From Hymenobacter terricola (GTDB taxonomy: Bacteria > Bacteroidota > Bacteroidia > Cytophagales > Hymenobacteraceae): 64,000 nucleotides of DNA. Made by a program: the position numbers and the translations under genes. The stretch lies in the NCBI RefSeq assembly GCF_017921975.2, contig NZ_JAGEMO020000027.1, positions 37,955-101,954 of the forward strand. Reading direction: 5' to 3'. Each line of letters begins with the position of its first letter. The first letter of the stretch is position 1. This document shows, piece after piece, positions 8,900-18,348 of this stretch. The notes beneath the pieces were generated by a model. The model ran no database searches and was not told the origin of the DNA. It saw nothing but the letters and a program-made list of their open reading frames with translations.

Positions 8900-11029
8900 C
8901 TATAGCTCGTCTTTGATAACCGACACGGCTTCGGCCAGGGCAGCATCTTTGCGCAGGGGCTTGAGGAAACGGGCCGTGCGCTTGGCGGCCGTCGAATCGG
9001 TGGCGGGGCGGGCATCGGCCGCCAGCGCGGCTACATCGAGCATGGCCAGCGCGTTTTGGGCGGCCGTTTGCTGCTTGTTGGTGTCGCGGGCTTGCTGCTG
9101 GAGGGTGCGGTAGGCGGCCAGGTTCAGCGAAAGCACGGTTTGCTTGCGGCTTTCGGTGGCACGCTGGGCCGCATCGGTGATGAGGTGGAAACCGGGGCTG
9201 GCGGCCACCCGCGCGGCACTGGCGGCCCGCAGCTTGTCGAGGGCCGCCAGGGTATTGGTGGGCTGGAAGGCGGCGGGCGCAATTTCATCCCACTGCAGCG
9301 GGTACTCGGACTCCTGCTCGCCCTTGGCGTACGAAGACAGCGCATCGGGCAGGGTGATGTCCGGCGTCACGCCCTTAAACTGCGTCGAGCCGCCGTTGAC
9401 CCGGTAAAATTTCTGGATGGTGAGCTTGAGCGAGCCCAGCGGCTTGAGGGCATTGGCTTCGGCCGTCACGGCATTATCCAGGTCGAATACCTGCTGCACC
9501 GTGCCCTTGCCGTATGTGGTGCTGCCCATGATAATGGCGCGGTGGTAGTCCTGCATAGCAGCGGCCAGAATCTCGGAAGCCGAAGCGCTGTACTTGTTCA
9601 CGAGCACCACCAGCGGGCCGGCGTACTGCGTCTGCGGGTCGTTGTCGGAAATGGCCTGGGCGGCGCCCCGGCCGCTTTTCACCTGCACCATGGGGCCGCT
9701 GGGCACAAATAAGCCGCCCATGTCCACGGCGTCGCGCAGCGAGCCGCCGCCGTTGTAGCGGAGGTCGAGCACCACGCCGGCCACGTTTTCCTTGGCCAGC
9801 TTGGCCAGCTCAGTTTTCACGTCGGCGGCGCTGCTGCGGCCGCCCTTGCCGCCAAAGTCGGCATAGAAGCCGGGCAGGTGAATGTAGCCGTAGGTGCGGC
9901 CGTCGCGCTTGATAAGGGCCGACTGCGCGTAGGTTTCCTCAATCACCACCACGTCGCGGATAATGGGAATGACCATCGTGGCGCCGTCAGGCTTGCGTAC
10001 CGTGAGGCGCACCTCCGTGCCTTTGGGGCCACGAATCAGCTTCACGGCTTTCTCGAAGCGCATGCCTTCCACGCTCACCGGCTCGGCCGCGCCCTGAGCC
10101 ACGCGCAAAATAATGTCGCCCACTTTCAGCTCGCCCTGCCGCGCCGAGGCCGACCCGGCCACAATGTCAGTGACTTTAAGGTGGCCCTCGTCCTCCAGCA
10201 GCTGCGCGCCGGTGCCTTCCAGACGGCCCGACATGGCAATATCGAAATTGTCGCGGGCAATTGGCGCAAAGTATTCGGTGTGGGGGTCGTACGTATTGGC
10301 GATGACGTCGGCAAAGGCCGCCAGCCGGTCGTTGGCGTCGGTCTGGAGCTGGTCGGCGAAGGCATCGTCGTAGTATTTCAGCACGCGCTTGCGGGCCTCG
10401 GCCTCCATCTCAACCGGCGTGCGCACGTGTTCGGAGGTGGTGACGGCCGAGGCCCCCACCTTGGCAGCGGCCAGCGGCTTGTCCTTTTTGTGCGTCTCCT
10501 CGTCCATCAGCTCCGAGAGGCGGGCGAGGGTCTGGTACTTCAGCATCTTGCGCCACTGCTCACGCTGCACGGCGGCATCGGGGGCATAAGTGGCCTTAGC
10601 GGGGTCGGTTTCCCAGGTTTCCTGCACCGAAAAGTCAAACGGCTTGGCCAGAATCTGCCGGTACACGGCCTGAATTTCCACCATGCGCTTGGCCAGAATC
10701 TGGCTGGTGGCGTCCAGAAACTCGTGGCTGCCGCCCTTCAGCTCGTCGTCAATCCTGGTCTGGAACTGTTGGAGGCCGGCCACTTCGGGCGCCAGCAGCA
10801 GCTGCTTGTTCACGTCCACCCGCTTGAGGTAGAGGTCGTACACGCGCTGCGAGAATTGGTCGTCCAGCTTTTCGGGCTGGTAGTGGGCCATGCTCAGCCC
10901 CTGCAGCATGGTGCCGAGCACCACCTGGTCACGCGGAGGCGTGCCCTGGTACACCGAGTACGAGGCCAGTCCCAGCAGGGCCAGCACGGAAGTGGAATAT
11001 AATCCTAGCTTAAATCGGGGAAATTGCAT
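8900..11029 (-). CDS. prc: Tail-specific carboxy-terminal processing protease
   Basis: The start is set at the ATG at 11029, which gives a short N-terminus with one hydrophobic helix (residues 9-26); frames open further upstream add an Arg-rich, unlikely leader. The 709-residue protein follows E. coli Prc: an N-terminal helical domain, a PDZ domain (about 255-345), an S41 protease core and a C-terminal DUF3340-type domain. The catalytic Ser483 (in SASASEI) and Lys508 (in YGKGT) keep the 25-residue spacing of the Ser-Lys dyad. It would act in the periplasm, degrading or trimming proteins from their C-termini, including cell-wall enzymes in other bacteria. It is on the same strand as dinB, 162 bases downstream. 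Confidence 0.93.
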   Translation of the reverse strand: MQFPRFKLGLYSTSVLALLGLASYSVYQGTPPRDQVVLGTMLQGLSMAHYQPEKLDDQFSQRVYDLYLKRVDVNKQLLLAPEVAGLQQFQTRIDDELKGGSHEFLDATSQILAKRMVEIQAVYRQILAKPFDFSVQETWETDPAKATYAPDAAVQREQWRKMLKYQTLARLSELMDEETHKKDKPLAAAKVGASAVTTSEHVRTPVEMEAEARKRVLKYYDDAFADQLQTDANDRLAAFADVIANTYDPHTEYFAPIARDNFDIAMSGRLEGTGAQLLEDEGHLKVTDIVAGSASARQGELKVGDIILRVAQGAAEPVSVEGMRFEKAVKLIRGPKGTEVRLTVRKPDGATMVIPIIRDVVVIEETYAQSALIKRDGRTYGYIHLPGFYADFGGKGGRSSAADVKTELAKLAKENVAGVVLDLRYNGGGSLRDAVDMGGLFVPSGPMVQVKSGRGAAQAISDNDPQTQYAGPLVVLVNKYSASASEILAAAMQDYHRAIIMGSTTYGKGTVQQVFDLDNAVTAEANALKPLGSLKLTIQKFYRVNGGSTQFKGVTPDITLPDALSSYAKGEQESEYPLQWDEIAPAAFQPTNTLAALDKLRAASAARVAASPGFHLITDAAQRATESRKQTVLSLNLAAYRTLQQQARDTNKQQTAAQNALAMLDVAALAADARPATDSTAAKRTARFLKPLRKDAALAEAVSVIKDEL

Positions 11030-11191
11030 GCGCAGGTGGCTAGTTAGAAGACGAATGAGGTAGGGCCGGCGGACTGCCACGCAGCAGCGGGGCGCAGCCA
11101 GTCGGTAAAGATGATGCCTCCGTAACCAGAATCGCACCAGTAATTGCTCCCAAAGTCGAAAAGAAACCGCCGGGGTTGCGGGAATGCCGGG

Positions 11192-12271
11192 CTACAGGCT
11201 CAGCGTGAGCTGGTGGCCGGCGGCCTGCGGGCTCGTGTTCAGGTTCGAGAGCGTGATGCCCAGCAGCCGCACGCCTTTTGCCAGCGGAAACAGGCCCTCC
11301 ACCAGCTCCCGGCCAATGCGCTCCAGCACGGCCTGGCTCGAAATAAGTCCCACGCTGCTGCGGCTGCGCGTGATTTGCTGGAAGTCGGCAAACTTCACTT
11401 TCAGCGTGAGGGTGCGGCCCCGGATGCCGGAGCGCTGGCAGTATTCCCACACCTCCTCCATCAGCGGCCGCACCCCGTCCAGCAAGTCCGTAAACTCCCA
11501 CAAATCCTGGGCAAAAGTGGTTTCGGAGCCCATCGACTTGCGCAGGCGGTCGGCCACCACGGGGCGGTGGTCCTCGGCGCGGGCAATGGCGAAGTAGTAG
11601 CGCCCGGCCTTGCCAAACTGCTGCTGCAGGAACTCCACGGGCTGCTCCCGCAAATCGGCTCCGGTGAAGATGCCCAGCTGGTTCATCCGGGCCGCCGTCA
11701 CCGGCCCCACGCCGTGAAACTGCCCCACCGCCAGCCCCTCCACGAAGGCCAGCCCCTGCTCGGGCCGCACCACAAATTGCCCGTTGGGCTTGCGGTAGTC
11801 CGAGGCCAGCTTGGCCAGAAACTTATTGTAGGAAATGCCCGCCGAAGCCGTCAGCTGGGTTTCGGCGAGGATTTTGGCCCGGATTTCCCGCGCAATCTGG
11901 GTGGCCGAGGCCAGCTGCTTCAGGTTGTGGGTCACGTCGAGGTAGGCCTCGTCCAGCGACACCGGCTCAATCAGGGGCGTGTACTCGGCAAAAATGGCCC
12001 GAATCTGCCGCGATATTTCCTTGTACACCGCGAAGCGGGGCGGCACGAACAGCAGCTCCGGGCACTTGCGCAGGGCCGTGACCGACGGCATGGCCGAGCG
12101 CACCCCAAACCGCCGCGCCTCGTAGCTGGCGGCCGCCACCACGCCGCGCTCGCGGGCGCCGCCCACGGCCACGGGCTTGCCGCGCAGCTCCGGATGGTCG
12201 CGCTGCTCCACCGATGCATAAAAGGCATCCATGTCGAGGTGAATAATCTTCCGGGCGGCCCCATCGTTCAC
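11192..12271 (-). CDS. dinB: DNA polymerase IV (Y-family translesion polymerase)
   Basis: A 359-residue Y-family polymerase of normal length. Metal-binding residues are seen in HLDMDAFYASVEQ (Asp13) and SLDEAYLD (Asp107, Glu108). The C-terminus ends in QLTLSL, a plausible sliding-clamp binding motif like those of other Pol IV proteins. It copies past damaged template bases in the cytoplasm. A TAnnTTTG box lies upstream on the minus strand. No LexA-type operator was recognised. Confidence 0.95.
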   Translation of the reverse strand: MNDGAARKIIHLDMDAFYASVEQRDHPELRGKPVAVGGARERGVVAAASYEARRFGVRSAMPSVTALRKCPELLFVPPRFAVYKEISRQIRAIFAEYTPLIEPVSLDEAYLDVTHNLKQLASATQIAREIRAKILAETQLTASAGISYNKFLAKLASDYRKPNGQFVVRPEQGLAFVEGLAVGQFHGVGPVTAARMNQLGIFTGADLREQPVEFLQQQFGKAGRYYFAIARAEDHRPVVADRLRKSMGSETTFAQDLWEFTDLLDGVRPLMEEVWEYCQRSGIRGRTLTLKVKFADFQQITRSRSSVGLISSQAVLERIGRELVEGLFPLAKGVRLLGITLSNLNTSPQAAGHQLTLSL

Positions 12272-12297
12272 TGCTTTCCTGCTTAGCTTGTGGGCCC

Positions 12298-12305
12298 CAA
12301 AGGTA
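12298..12305 (-). promoter_or_regulatory. Predicted -7 promoter box for dinB
   Basis: The minus strand reads TACCTTTG, matching TAnnTTTG, 26 bases upstream of the dinB start codon. No clear -33 TTG was found. Confidence 0.45.
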
Positions 12306-12713
12306 CCGCCCCGCTGCAGGAGGCGGCTTCTTTTACCGCGCCACTACCTGCGTCCCGGCTGCTATTCCGACCAGCTTGGTTTCGGTTCGTTTGAGGCTTC
12401 GGCAGGCCAGGGCCAGGGGGTTCCACCGCCCTTGTTTCCGTGGTTATAGAAAGGGAATTATGCCGCAAAAGCAAAAAGTTTAAGCCGCACTTAAATAGGC
12501 ATTTTTGCAATTAGCCCTTAAAATCACTATTTTTGCTATTTATTCCAACAAATAGATATTGGAAGGCGCAGCATAAATAATGGGCCTTTCCGGTAATTAA
12601 GGCCTGTTTATCGTTTTTATAAATTTAGTTTTTCGCACTCATTACGTTCGAAAACAAAAAGTTAACACAAAAATAATCTTATTCAGTAGTTTTTAATTAA
12701 CAAATCCTGTATC

Positions 12714-12721
12714 TATTTTTG
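12714..12721 (+). promoter_or_regulatory. Predicted -7 promoter box for the tRNA-like gene
   Basis: TATTTTTG matches TAnnTTTG exactly and ends 13 bases before the predicted mature 5' end, a distance suited to a short tRNA leader. Confidence 0.6.
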
Positions 12722-12734
12722 CATAACCAAACAC

Positions 12735-12810
12735 TGTGGGGTGGCGGAACTGGCAGACGCGCTAGCCTATCTCGCTAGTAAAATTAGAGGTTCGAGTCCT
12801 CTCTCTACAG
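12735..12810 (+). tRNA. tRNA-like gene with atypical anticodon loop (identity unclear)
   Basis: A full cloverleaf can be drawn. The acceptor stem is TGTGGGG with CTCTACA (7 bp, including two G-U pairs). The D-arm is GCG/CGC with a GG in the loop, the anticodon stem is CTAGC/GCTAG, the variable region is 7 nt, and the T-arm is AGAGG-TTCGAGT-CCTCT. T8 and the T-loop are canonical. The D-arm looks like a leucine tRNA, yet the long variable arm of tRNA-Leu is missing. The anticodon loop is CTATCTC, giving AUC at 34-36 with a pyrimidine at 37, which is rare in decoding tRNAs. The discriminator is G73, and a C precedes position 1 that could pair with it. CCA is not encoded. A promoter box and a terminator flank it, so it is probably expressed, but it may not act in normal decoding. 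Confidence 0.6.
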
Positions 12811-12813
12811 CAC

Positions 12814-12846
12814 AAGTCCCGGTCGCTTTCGCGGCTGGGACTTTTT
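12814..12846 (+). terminator. Rho-independent terminator of the tRNA-like gene
   Basis: AAGTCCC at 12814-12820 pairs with GGGACTT at 12837-12843, with further GC pairing in the loop, and runs into TTTTT (12842-12846). It starts four bases after the predicted tRNA 3' end. Confidence 0.85.
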
Positions 12847-13045
12847 GCGTTTAAAGCCCTTTGCCAGCAGTTTAATGCCTCTGTGCGAGGGCACGGCAGC
12901 CCGCATAGTTTCCGGCGTAGTCCGTCCGTGGGCAGGCTCCTGTTCCGCCCACTAGGCGGCGGCACGGGCCGGGCCGGAAATTCCGGCTTGATGACTCCAA
13001 ACGTCAACTTTCCGTTACTTTTAGACAGCTTTAGCAGGGTATCCT

Positions 13046-13636
13046 TTGGAAATAGCGCGCGACTTTTCTGAGCCAGAGTGTCTTCGTCGGCTTAAGCTGA
13101 ACGACGAGCGGGCGTTTGATGCGCTGTTCCGCCACTACAGCGCCCTGGTGTACCGGTTTTCCTACAGTTACCTGAAGTCGCGGGCCGATGCCGAGGAGAT
13201 TGTGCAGGACTGCTTCCTGAAGATTTGGGAGAAGCGCCAGGACCTGCGCGACGACGTGCCCCTGAAAGGTTACCTCTTCACCACGGCCCACCACGCCATC
13301 CTGAACCAGCTGCGGCGCAGCCAGCACCACGTGCGCTTCCAAACGCACATTGCGGCCCTGAGCCCCCGCGTAGCCACCAACGACGCCGAATACTCGGAGA
13401 TGGAGGCCCTGTACCAAGCCGCGTTGGACAAGCTGCCGCCCAAGCGCCGGCAAATTTTTATTTTGAGCCGCCAGCAGGGGCTTACTTACCCTGAAATCGC
13501 GGCCCAGCTGAACCTGTCGGTGAAGACCGTTGAGGCGCAGATAATGCAGGCCCTTAAGTTCCTGCGGGCCTATTTCCGGGCGCATGGCAGCGAGATTCTG
13601 GGCGTGCTGCTGGCCATGGCGATGAGCGCCAGCTAA
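13046..13636 (+). CDS. ECF-type RNA polymerase sigma factor (FecI-like)
   Basis: A 196-residue sigma-70 family protein with region 2 (about 20-90, including 'DAEEIVQDCFLKIWE' features) and region 4 (about 130-185, 'LSRQQGLTYPEIA' helix-turn-helix). The only upstream start in frame is the TTG at 13046; no ATG is well placed, so the start is uncertain by a few codons. Together with the FecR-like protein and the STN-bearing SusC it forms a cell-surface signalling relay. When glycan is imported by SusC, the anti-sigma factor would release this sigma factor to transcribe the locus. It is the first gene of the utilization locus. Confidence 0.9.
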   Translation: MEIARDFSEPECLRRLKLNDERAFDALFRHYSALVYRFSYSYLKSRADAEEIVQDCFLKIWEKRQDLRDDVPLKGYLFTTAHHAILNQLRRSQHHVRFQTHIAALSPRVATNDAEYSEMEALYQAALDKLPPKRRQIFILSRQQGLTYPEIAAQLNLSVKTVEAQIMQALKFLRAYFRAHGSEILGVLLAMAMSAS

Positions 13637-13688
13637 AATTATTTTTCGAGGGCGAGTAAGGGGGAAACGCACTTGCAGTGTAGTACTG

Positions 13689-13721
13689 CAAACGATTGGG
13701 GCCGCGTGCTCCAATCGTTTG
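13689..13721. repeat. Inverted repeat between the sigma and anti-sigma genes
   Basis: Perfect 11-bp arms (caaacgattgg and its complement) are separated by 11 bases. The site lies in the 171-base gap between the sigma factor and the FecR-like gene and could be an operator or an mRNA hairpin that lowers read-through. No T-run follows. Confidence 0.7.
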
Positions 13722-13807
13722 GGAACGGGTGCGCCGATTGGTGGACAATCTCGCCGAAAATCTCAGCTGCCGCAGCCGTCCCAAGTCCTTTCCGACCCCG
13801 AAATTCT

Positions 13808-14857
13808 ATGCAGACAATCGTTACCGAAGCCCTTTTTGCCCGCTACTCTCGGGGCGCTGCCACGCCCGCCGAAACGGCGGCCGTGCGGGACTGGCTGGTG
13901 CTGCCCGCCAACCACGACCAGGCGCAACAGTGGATGCGCCAGCATTTTGACGCGCTGGCCGCGGCTCCCACCCCGCTTTCCGGCTTCGATGAACCCGACT
14001 ACGAAGCACTGCTAGGAACGCTGCATCAGCGCCTTGACTTCGGCAAGCACCGGTACGTGATGCCGGAAGCGGCGCCCATGTGGCGGCGCTGGGCCGCCGC
14101 GGCCGCGGTGGCCGGCACCCTGGCCGGCGGCGGCTGGCTGCTGTACTCCCAGCGCCCCGTGGCTCCCGTCGAAATGGCCACCAGCTACGGCCAGACGCAG
14201 CTCCTGCAATTACCCGACGGCTCGCAGGTGACCCTGAATGGCCACTCGAAGCTGCGCTACCCCGCCAAATGGGCCAAAAACCGGCCCCGCGAAGTGTGGC
14301 TGGACGGCGAAGGCTATTTTGCGGTGCAACACATGCCCAACAACCAGCGCTTTGTGGTGCACACCCGGGCGGGGTTCAGCGTGGAGGTGCTGGGCACCAA
14401 GTTCACGGTGAACCGGCGGCGCGACCAGGCCCGCGTGGTGCTGCTTTCGGGTAAGGTACGGATTGATTTTGACGACCCGCAACGCACCGATGTCATCATG
14501 AAGCCCGGCGAATTGGTGGAAACCCACGACGCCCAGCCCGCTGCCGTGGTGCATAAGGCCGTGCGCCCCGCCGCCTACACGGCCTGGAAAGACGACCGCC
14601 TGGTGCTCGACGAAACCCCGATTGCCGAGCTGGCCACCCGCCTGGAAGATACTTACGGCATCGAGGTGGCGGCCAGCCCCGAGTTGAGTGCGCGCAAAGT
14701 GACCGGGACCATCCCGGTGCGCGACCTGGACGTGCTGCTGCTGGCCCTGGAAGAAGCCTTCCACCTGAAGGCCACCCGCGAGGGCAACCGCATCACGCTC
14801 ACCGACAAACCGATTTCTCATCCCACTAACCACTCTTCAAAAAATTCCCATGAATAA
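13808..14857 (+). CDS. FecR-family anti-sigma factor
   Basis: The ATG at 13808 gives a 349-residue product; longer frames upstream add an unrelated leader. The N-terminal 90 residues are the cytoplasmic sigma-binding part, one membrane helix lies at 92-113, and the periplasmic part has the FecR domain ('LPDGSQVTLNGHSKLRY', about 130-240) and a C-terminal DUF4974 domain (about 270-340). It would hold the upstream sigma factor inactive and receive the signal from the STN domain of SusC. Its stop codon overlaps the start of susC by 8 bases, indicating coupled translation. Confidence 0.92.
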   Translation: MQTIVTEALFARYSRGAATPAETAAVRDWLVLPANHDQAQQWMRQHFDALAAAPTPLSGFDEPDYEALLGTLHQRLDFGKHRYVMPEAAPMWRRWAAAAAVAGTLAGGGWLLYSQRPVAPVEMATSYGQTQLLQLPDGSQVTLNGHSKLRYPAKWAKNRPREVWLDGEGYFAVQHMPNNQRFVVHTRAGFSVEVLGTKFTVNRRRDQARVVLLSGKVRIDFDDPQRTDVIMKPGELVETHDAQPAAVVHKAVRPAAYTAWKDDRLVLDETPIAELATRLEDTYGIEVAASPELSARKVTGTIPVRDLDVLLLALEEAFHLKATREGNRITLTDKPISHPTNHSSKNSHE

Positions 14858-17800
14858 ACCCTTTACCCACGGGGGCTGGCGCTACGTTCGTCCGGCGGGC
14901 CTCGTTACCGGTGTGCTGCTGTTGAGCGCCGCGCATTCTTCGGCCTCGGCGCAGCTGCTGGCTTCGGCCCGGGTGCAGCAAAGCCCCAGTGCAGCGGTGG
15001 CCCCTTCGCTGGTGGTCCAAACGGTGTCGCTAAAATCGCTGCTTAAGCAGTGGGAAAGCGACTACCACGTCACCATCTTTTACGAGAGCAACCTGGTGGG
15101 CGACAAGCGCGTGCCGGTGCAAACCGGCGTGGCTACGCTGGAAACCCGCCTTAGTGCCGTGCTGCCCCCGGCCGACCTAAGCTTTAAGAAGCTGCGCGAG
15201 GACTACTTCATCGTGACCAGCAGCCCTCGCGTGCAGGCCGAAACGGCCGCTGCGGCCACTGGTACCCGCATGGTACAAGACGTGACCGTATCGGGCCGCG
15301 TGACGCAGGCCAGCGGCGAAGGCCTGCCCGGCGTGACGGTGCTGGTGAAAGGCACCAACATCGGCACTTCGACGGGTGTCGATGGCAGCTTTTCGCTGAG
15401 CGTGCCCGAAAACAGCGTTTTGGTTATTAGCTCGGTAGGCTTCGTTCGGCAGGAAATACCGGTGACCGGCGCTACCAGCAACCTGGCCATTCGGATGACC
15501 GAGGACACGCAGGCGCTGAATGAAATTGTGGTGGTGGGCTACGGCACCCAGAACCGCCAGGAACTGACCACCGCGGTAACTTCGGTGAATGCCAAGGCCA
15601 TTGAGCGGCAGCCGGTGGCTGGTTTCGACCAGGCGTTGCAGGGGCAGGCTCCCGGCGTGCAGGTGACCTCGCCGACCGGCGCGCCCGGCTCGGGCATTAA
15701 CATCCGCATTCGCGGCAACGCTTCGATTAACCTCAACAACTCGCCGCTGTACGTCATCGACGGCGTGCCGGTGCTGCCAACCTACGACCGAGAACTGAGC
15801 GTGGGCAACCAGAAGCCCAACCCGCTGAATACCATCAACCCCAACGACATCGAAAGCATCGACGTGCTGAAGGATGGTGCGGCGGCGGCCATCTACGGCG
15901 TGCGGGCTTCCAACGGCGTGGTGGTGATTACAACCAAGCGCGGCAAGGCCGGCAAGGCCCAGGTGGGCTTCAACGTGTATTACGGCCGGCAGGAGTTGCG
16001 CAAGAAAATCAGCCTGCTCAACTCGCAGCAGTTTGCCACCTACTACAACGAGGCGCGCCTCAACGCCGGCCAGACGCCGGCCTACACCCGCCTCGATACG
16101 CTAAGCCGCACCACCGACTGGCAGGACGAAACCTACCGCAAGGCGGCCATTCAGAACTACCAGCTGAACGTGAGCGGCGGCACCGACAAGACGCACTACT
16201 ATGTATCGGGGGGCTATTTCAAGCAGGACGGCATCATCCTCAACTCGGGGTTTGACCGCTACAGCTTCAAGCTAAACCTTGACCAGCAGGCCACCGACAA
16301 GTTTCGCTTCGGCACCAACCTCAACTTTAGCCGCACCCACAACAACGGCAGCGTGCGCAGCGAAATCGCCCTAGGCAGCTCCGGCACCGTGCTCGGCGCC
16401 CTGGCCCAGATTCCGACCGTGCCGGTGCGCAACCCCGACGGCCGCTACGCGCTCAACCCCTTTACGCTGAGCGATAACCCGGTCGGCAACCTGCTCGAGA
16501 CGAACAACAACGCCGTTACGTACCAGGCCATCGGCAATGTGTACGGCGAGTACGATATTCTGAAAAACCTGCGCTTCCGCTCGTCAGCGGGCATCGATTT
16601 CCGCACCCAGCTGGAAAACGAGTTCCTGACCCGCGACTACCCCGGCACTTCCAACGCGCTTTCGTCGACGCGCGGCAGCGGCCGCACCGGCACTACCCAG
16701 CAGGTTATCTGGCTCTGGGAAAACACGCTAACCTACAACCCCAACCTGGGCGATAAAAGCCACCTGACCCTGCTGGCCGGCCAGTCGGTGCAGGAGTCGG
16801 ACCGCTTCACCTCCAACGCTTCGGTGCAGGGCTACGCGTCGAACGCCGTGCCGTACCTGCTGGCCGGCACCACGCGCACCGGCACCAGCAGCTACGACGA
16901 ACAGTGGGGCCTGATGAGCTACTTCGGCCGCGCCACCTACGACTACGACGGCCGCTACCTGGCCACCGTGAGCTTGCGGGCCGACGGCACCAGCCGCTTC
17001 GAAAAGAAATTCGGCTACTTCCCGGCCGTGGGCCTGGGCTGGCGCATCTCCAAGGAAGCGTTTTTCCCGCAGAGCAAAGTCATTTCGGAGTTGAAGCTGC
17101 GCGGCAGCGTGGGGGCCAACGGCAACCAGGAAATCCCGCCGTATGACCGGTTCAGCACCTACGGCGTCGGGTCGAACTACCAGCAGGGCACGGCCGGTAT
17201 TGTGGGCGGCATCGCGCCGCAGCGCATTGGTAACCTGGCCGTGAAGTGGGAAACCACTTATCAGTACAACGCCGGCATCGATTTGGGCTTGAAGGACAAC
17301 CGCATTCTGCTGACCCTGGACGCTTACCTCAAGAAAACGCAGGACTTGCTCTACCAGGTACCGTTGGCCCTGAGCACGGGCGCGCAGAGCTTGACAATCG
17401 TCCAGAACCTGGGCAAAATCGAGAACCGGGGCGTTGAGCTGGGCCTGAACACGACCAACGTGCAGAGCGATAACGGCGGCTTCGCCTGGTCGACCAACTT
17501 CAACTTCACCATCAACCGCAACAAGCTGACGGACCTGGGCACGCTGGTGAACGAGCAGAACCAAACGGTGAACCGCGAAGTCGTGAGTGAGTACAACATC
17601 CTGCGCCAGGGGCTGGCACTGGGCACTTTCTACGGCTACCAGACGCAGGGCATCTTCAATTCGGCCGATGAAATTGCTTCGGCCAACGCCAACGCCAAGC
17701 GCATCAGCGGCAACCCCAACGCGCTGTATCAGCCCAACGCTTCGCCCGGCGACATTCGCTTTGCCGACGTGAACGGCGACGGCGTGGTAGACGCCAAGGA

Positions 17801-18326
17801 CATGACGGTAATTGGCAACCCCAACCCCAAATCCATTGCCGGCGTCACCAACACCTTCGGTTTTAAGGGACTGGAGTTGAGCGTGTTTTTCCAAAGCAGC
17901 TTCGGCAACGACATTTACAACGCCAACCGCCGCACCATTGAGGGCCAGGACGGGGCCGTGAACCAAACCACCGCCACCCTCAACCACTGGACGCCCACCA
18001 ACACGAGCACCGACATTCCGCGCGCCATCATCGGCGACCCGAACGGCAACAACCGCATTTCGTCGCGCTTCATTGAGGACGGCTCCTACGTGCGCCTCAA
18101 AAACCTGACCCTGGGCTACAGCCTGCCCACCGCCGTGGTGCAAAAGGCCCGCTTTGGCAGCCTGCGCCTGTACGTGACGGCCCAAAACCTGGTGACCTGG
18201 ACGCACTACTCCGGCTACGACCCCGAGGTGAGCGCCGACCCCTTCTCCAGCACGGGCTTTGGCCGCGACTTCGGGGTGTACCCGCAGGCCCGCACCTACA
18301 CCGTTGGCCTGAATGCTTCCTTCTAA
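14850..18326 (+). CDS. susC: SusC-type TonB-dependent outer-membrane glycan transporter with STN domain
   Basis: A 1158-residue protein. After the signal peptide (1-35) come an STN signalling domain (about 58-112), a carboxypeptidase-regulatory-like domain (about 145-222), the SusC signature 'NEIVVVGYGTQNR', a plug domain (about 235-345) and a 22-stranded barrel ending in an aromatic-terminated strand ('VGLNASF'). It imports oligosaccharides across the outer membrane using TonB energy, with SusD as a lid. The STN domain marks it as a transducer that reports binding to the FecR partner encoded just upstream. The fecR overlap and 22-base gap to susD indicate one operon. Confidence 0.96.
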   Translation: MNKPFTHGGWRYVRPAGLVTGVLLLSAAHSSASAQLLASARVQQSPSAAVAPSLVVQTVSLKSLLKQWESDYHVTIFYESNLVGDKRVPVQTGVATLETRLSAVLPPADLSFKKLREDYFIVTSSPRVQAETAAAATGTRMVQDVTVSGRVTQASGEGLPGVTVLVKGTNIGTSTGVDGSFSLSVPENSVLVISSVGFVRQEIPVTGATSNLAIRMTEDTQALNEIVVVGYGTQNRQELTTAVTSVNAKAIERQPVAGFDQALQGQAPGVQVTSPTGAPGSGINIRIRGNASINLNNSPLYVIDGVPVLPTYDRELSVGNQKPNPLNTINPNDIESIDVLKDGAAAAIYGVRASNGVVVITTKRGKAGKAQVGFNVYYGRQELRKKISLLNSQQFATYYNEARLNAGQTPAYTRLDTLSRTTDWQDETYRKAAIQNYQLNVSGGTDKTHYYVSGGYFKQDGIILNSGFDRYSFKLNLDQQATDKFRFGTNLNFSRTHNNGSVRSEIALGSSGTVLGALAQIPTVPVRNPDGRYALNPFTLSDNPVGNLLETNNNAVTYQAIGNVYGEYDILKNLRFRSSAGIDFRTQLENEFLTRDYPGTSNALSSTRGSGRTGTTQQVIWLWENTLTYNPNLGDKSHLTLLAGQSVQESDRFTSNASVQGYASNAVPYLLAGTTRTGTSSYDEQWGLMSYFGRATYDYDGRYLATVSLRADGTSRFEKKFGYFPAVGLGWRISKEAFFPQSKVISELKLRGSVGANGNQEIPPYDRFSTYGVGSNYQQGTAGIVGGIAPQRIGNLAVKWETTYQYNAGIDLGLKDNRILLTLDAYLKKTQDLLYQVPLALSTGAQSLTIVQNLGKIENRGVELGLNTTNVQSDNGGFAWSTNFNFTINRNKLTDLGTLVNEQNQTVNREVVSEYNILRQGLALGTFYGYQTQGIFNSADEIASANANAKRISGNPNALYQPNASPGDIRFADVNGDGVVDAKDMTVIGNPNPKSIAGVTNTFGFKGLELSVFFQSSFGNDIYNANRRTIEGQDGAVNQTTATLNHWTPTNTSTDIPRAIIGDPNGNNRISSRFIEDGSYVRLKNLTLGYSLPTAVVQKARFGSLRLYVTAQNLVTWTHYSGYDPEVSADPFSSTGFGRDFGVYPQARTYTVGLNASF

Positions 18327-18348
18327 TTCGTTCCCACCCCGTTTTATC

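Larger units (their letters stand above)
12272..12734. other. Divergent intergenic region between dinB and the tRNA-like gene
   Basis: There is no credible gene here. The first part is GC-rich and carries the dinB promoter box; from about 12440 the sequence becomes strongly AT-rich, with the promoter of the tRNA-like gene at its end. The AT-rich part resembles a transcription-rich or transferred spacer, but no repeats or attachment sites were found. Confidence 0.6.

Noticed and set aside
12735..12810. Ordinary leucine tRNA
   Set aside because: The D-arm fits, but there is no long variable arm and the anticodon is not a leucine anticodon.
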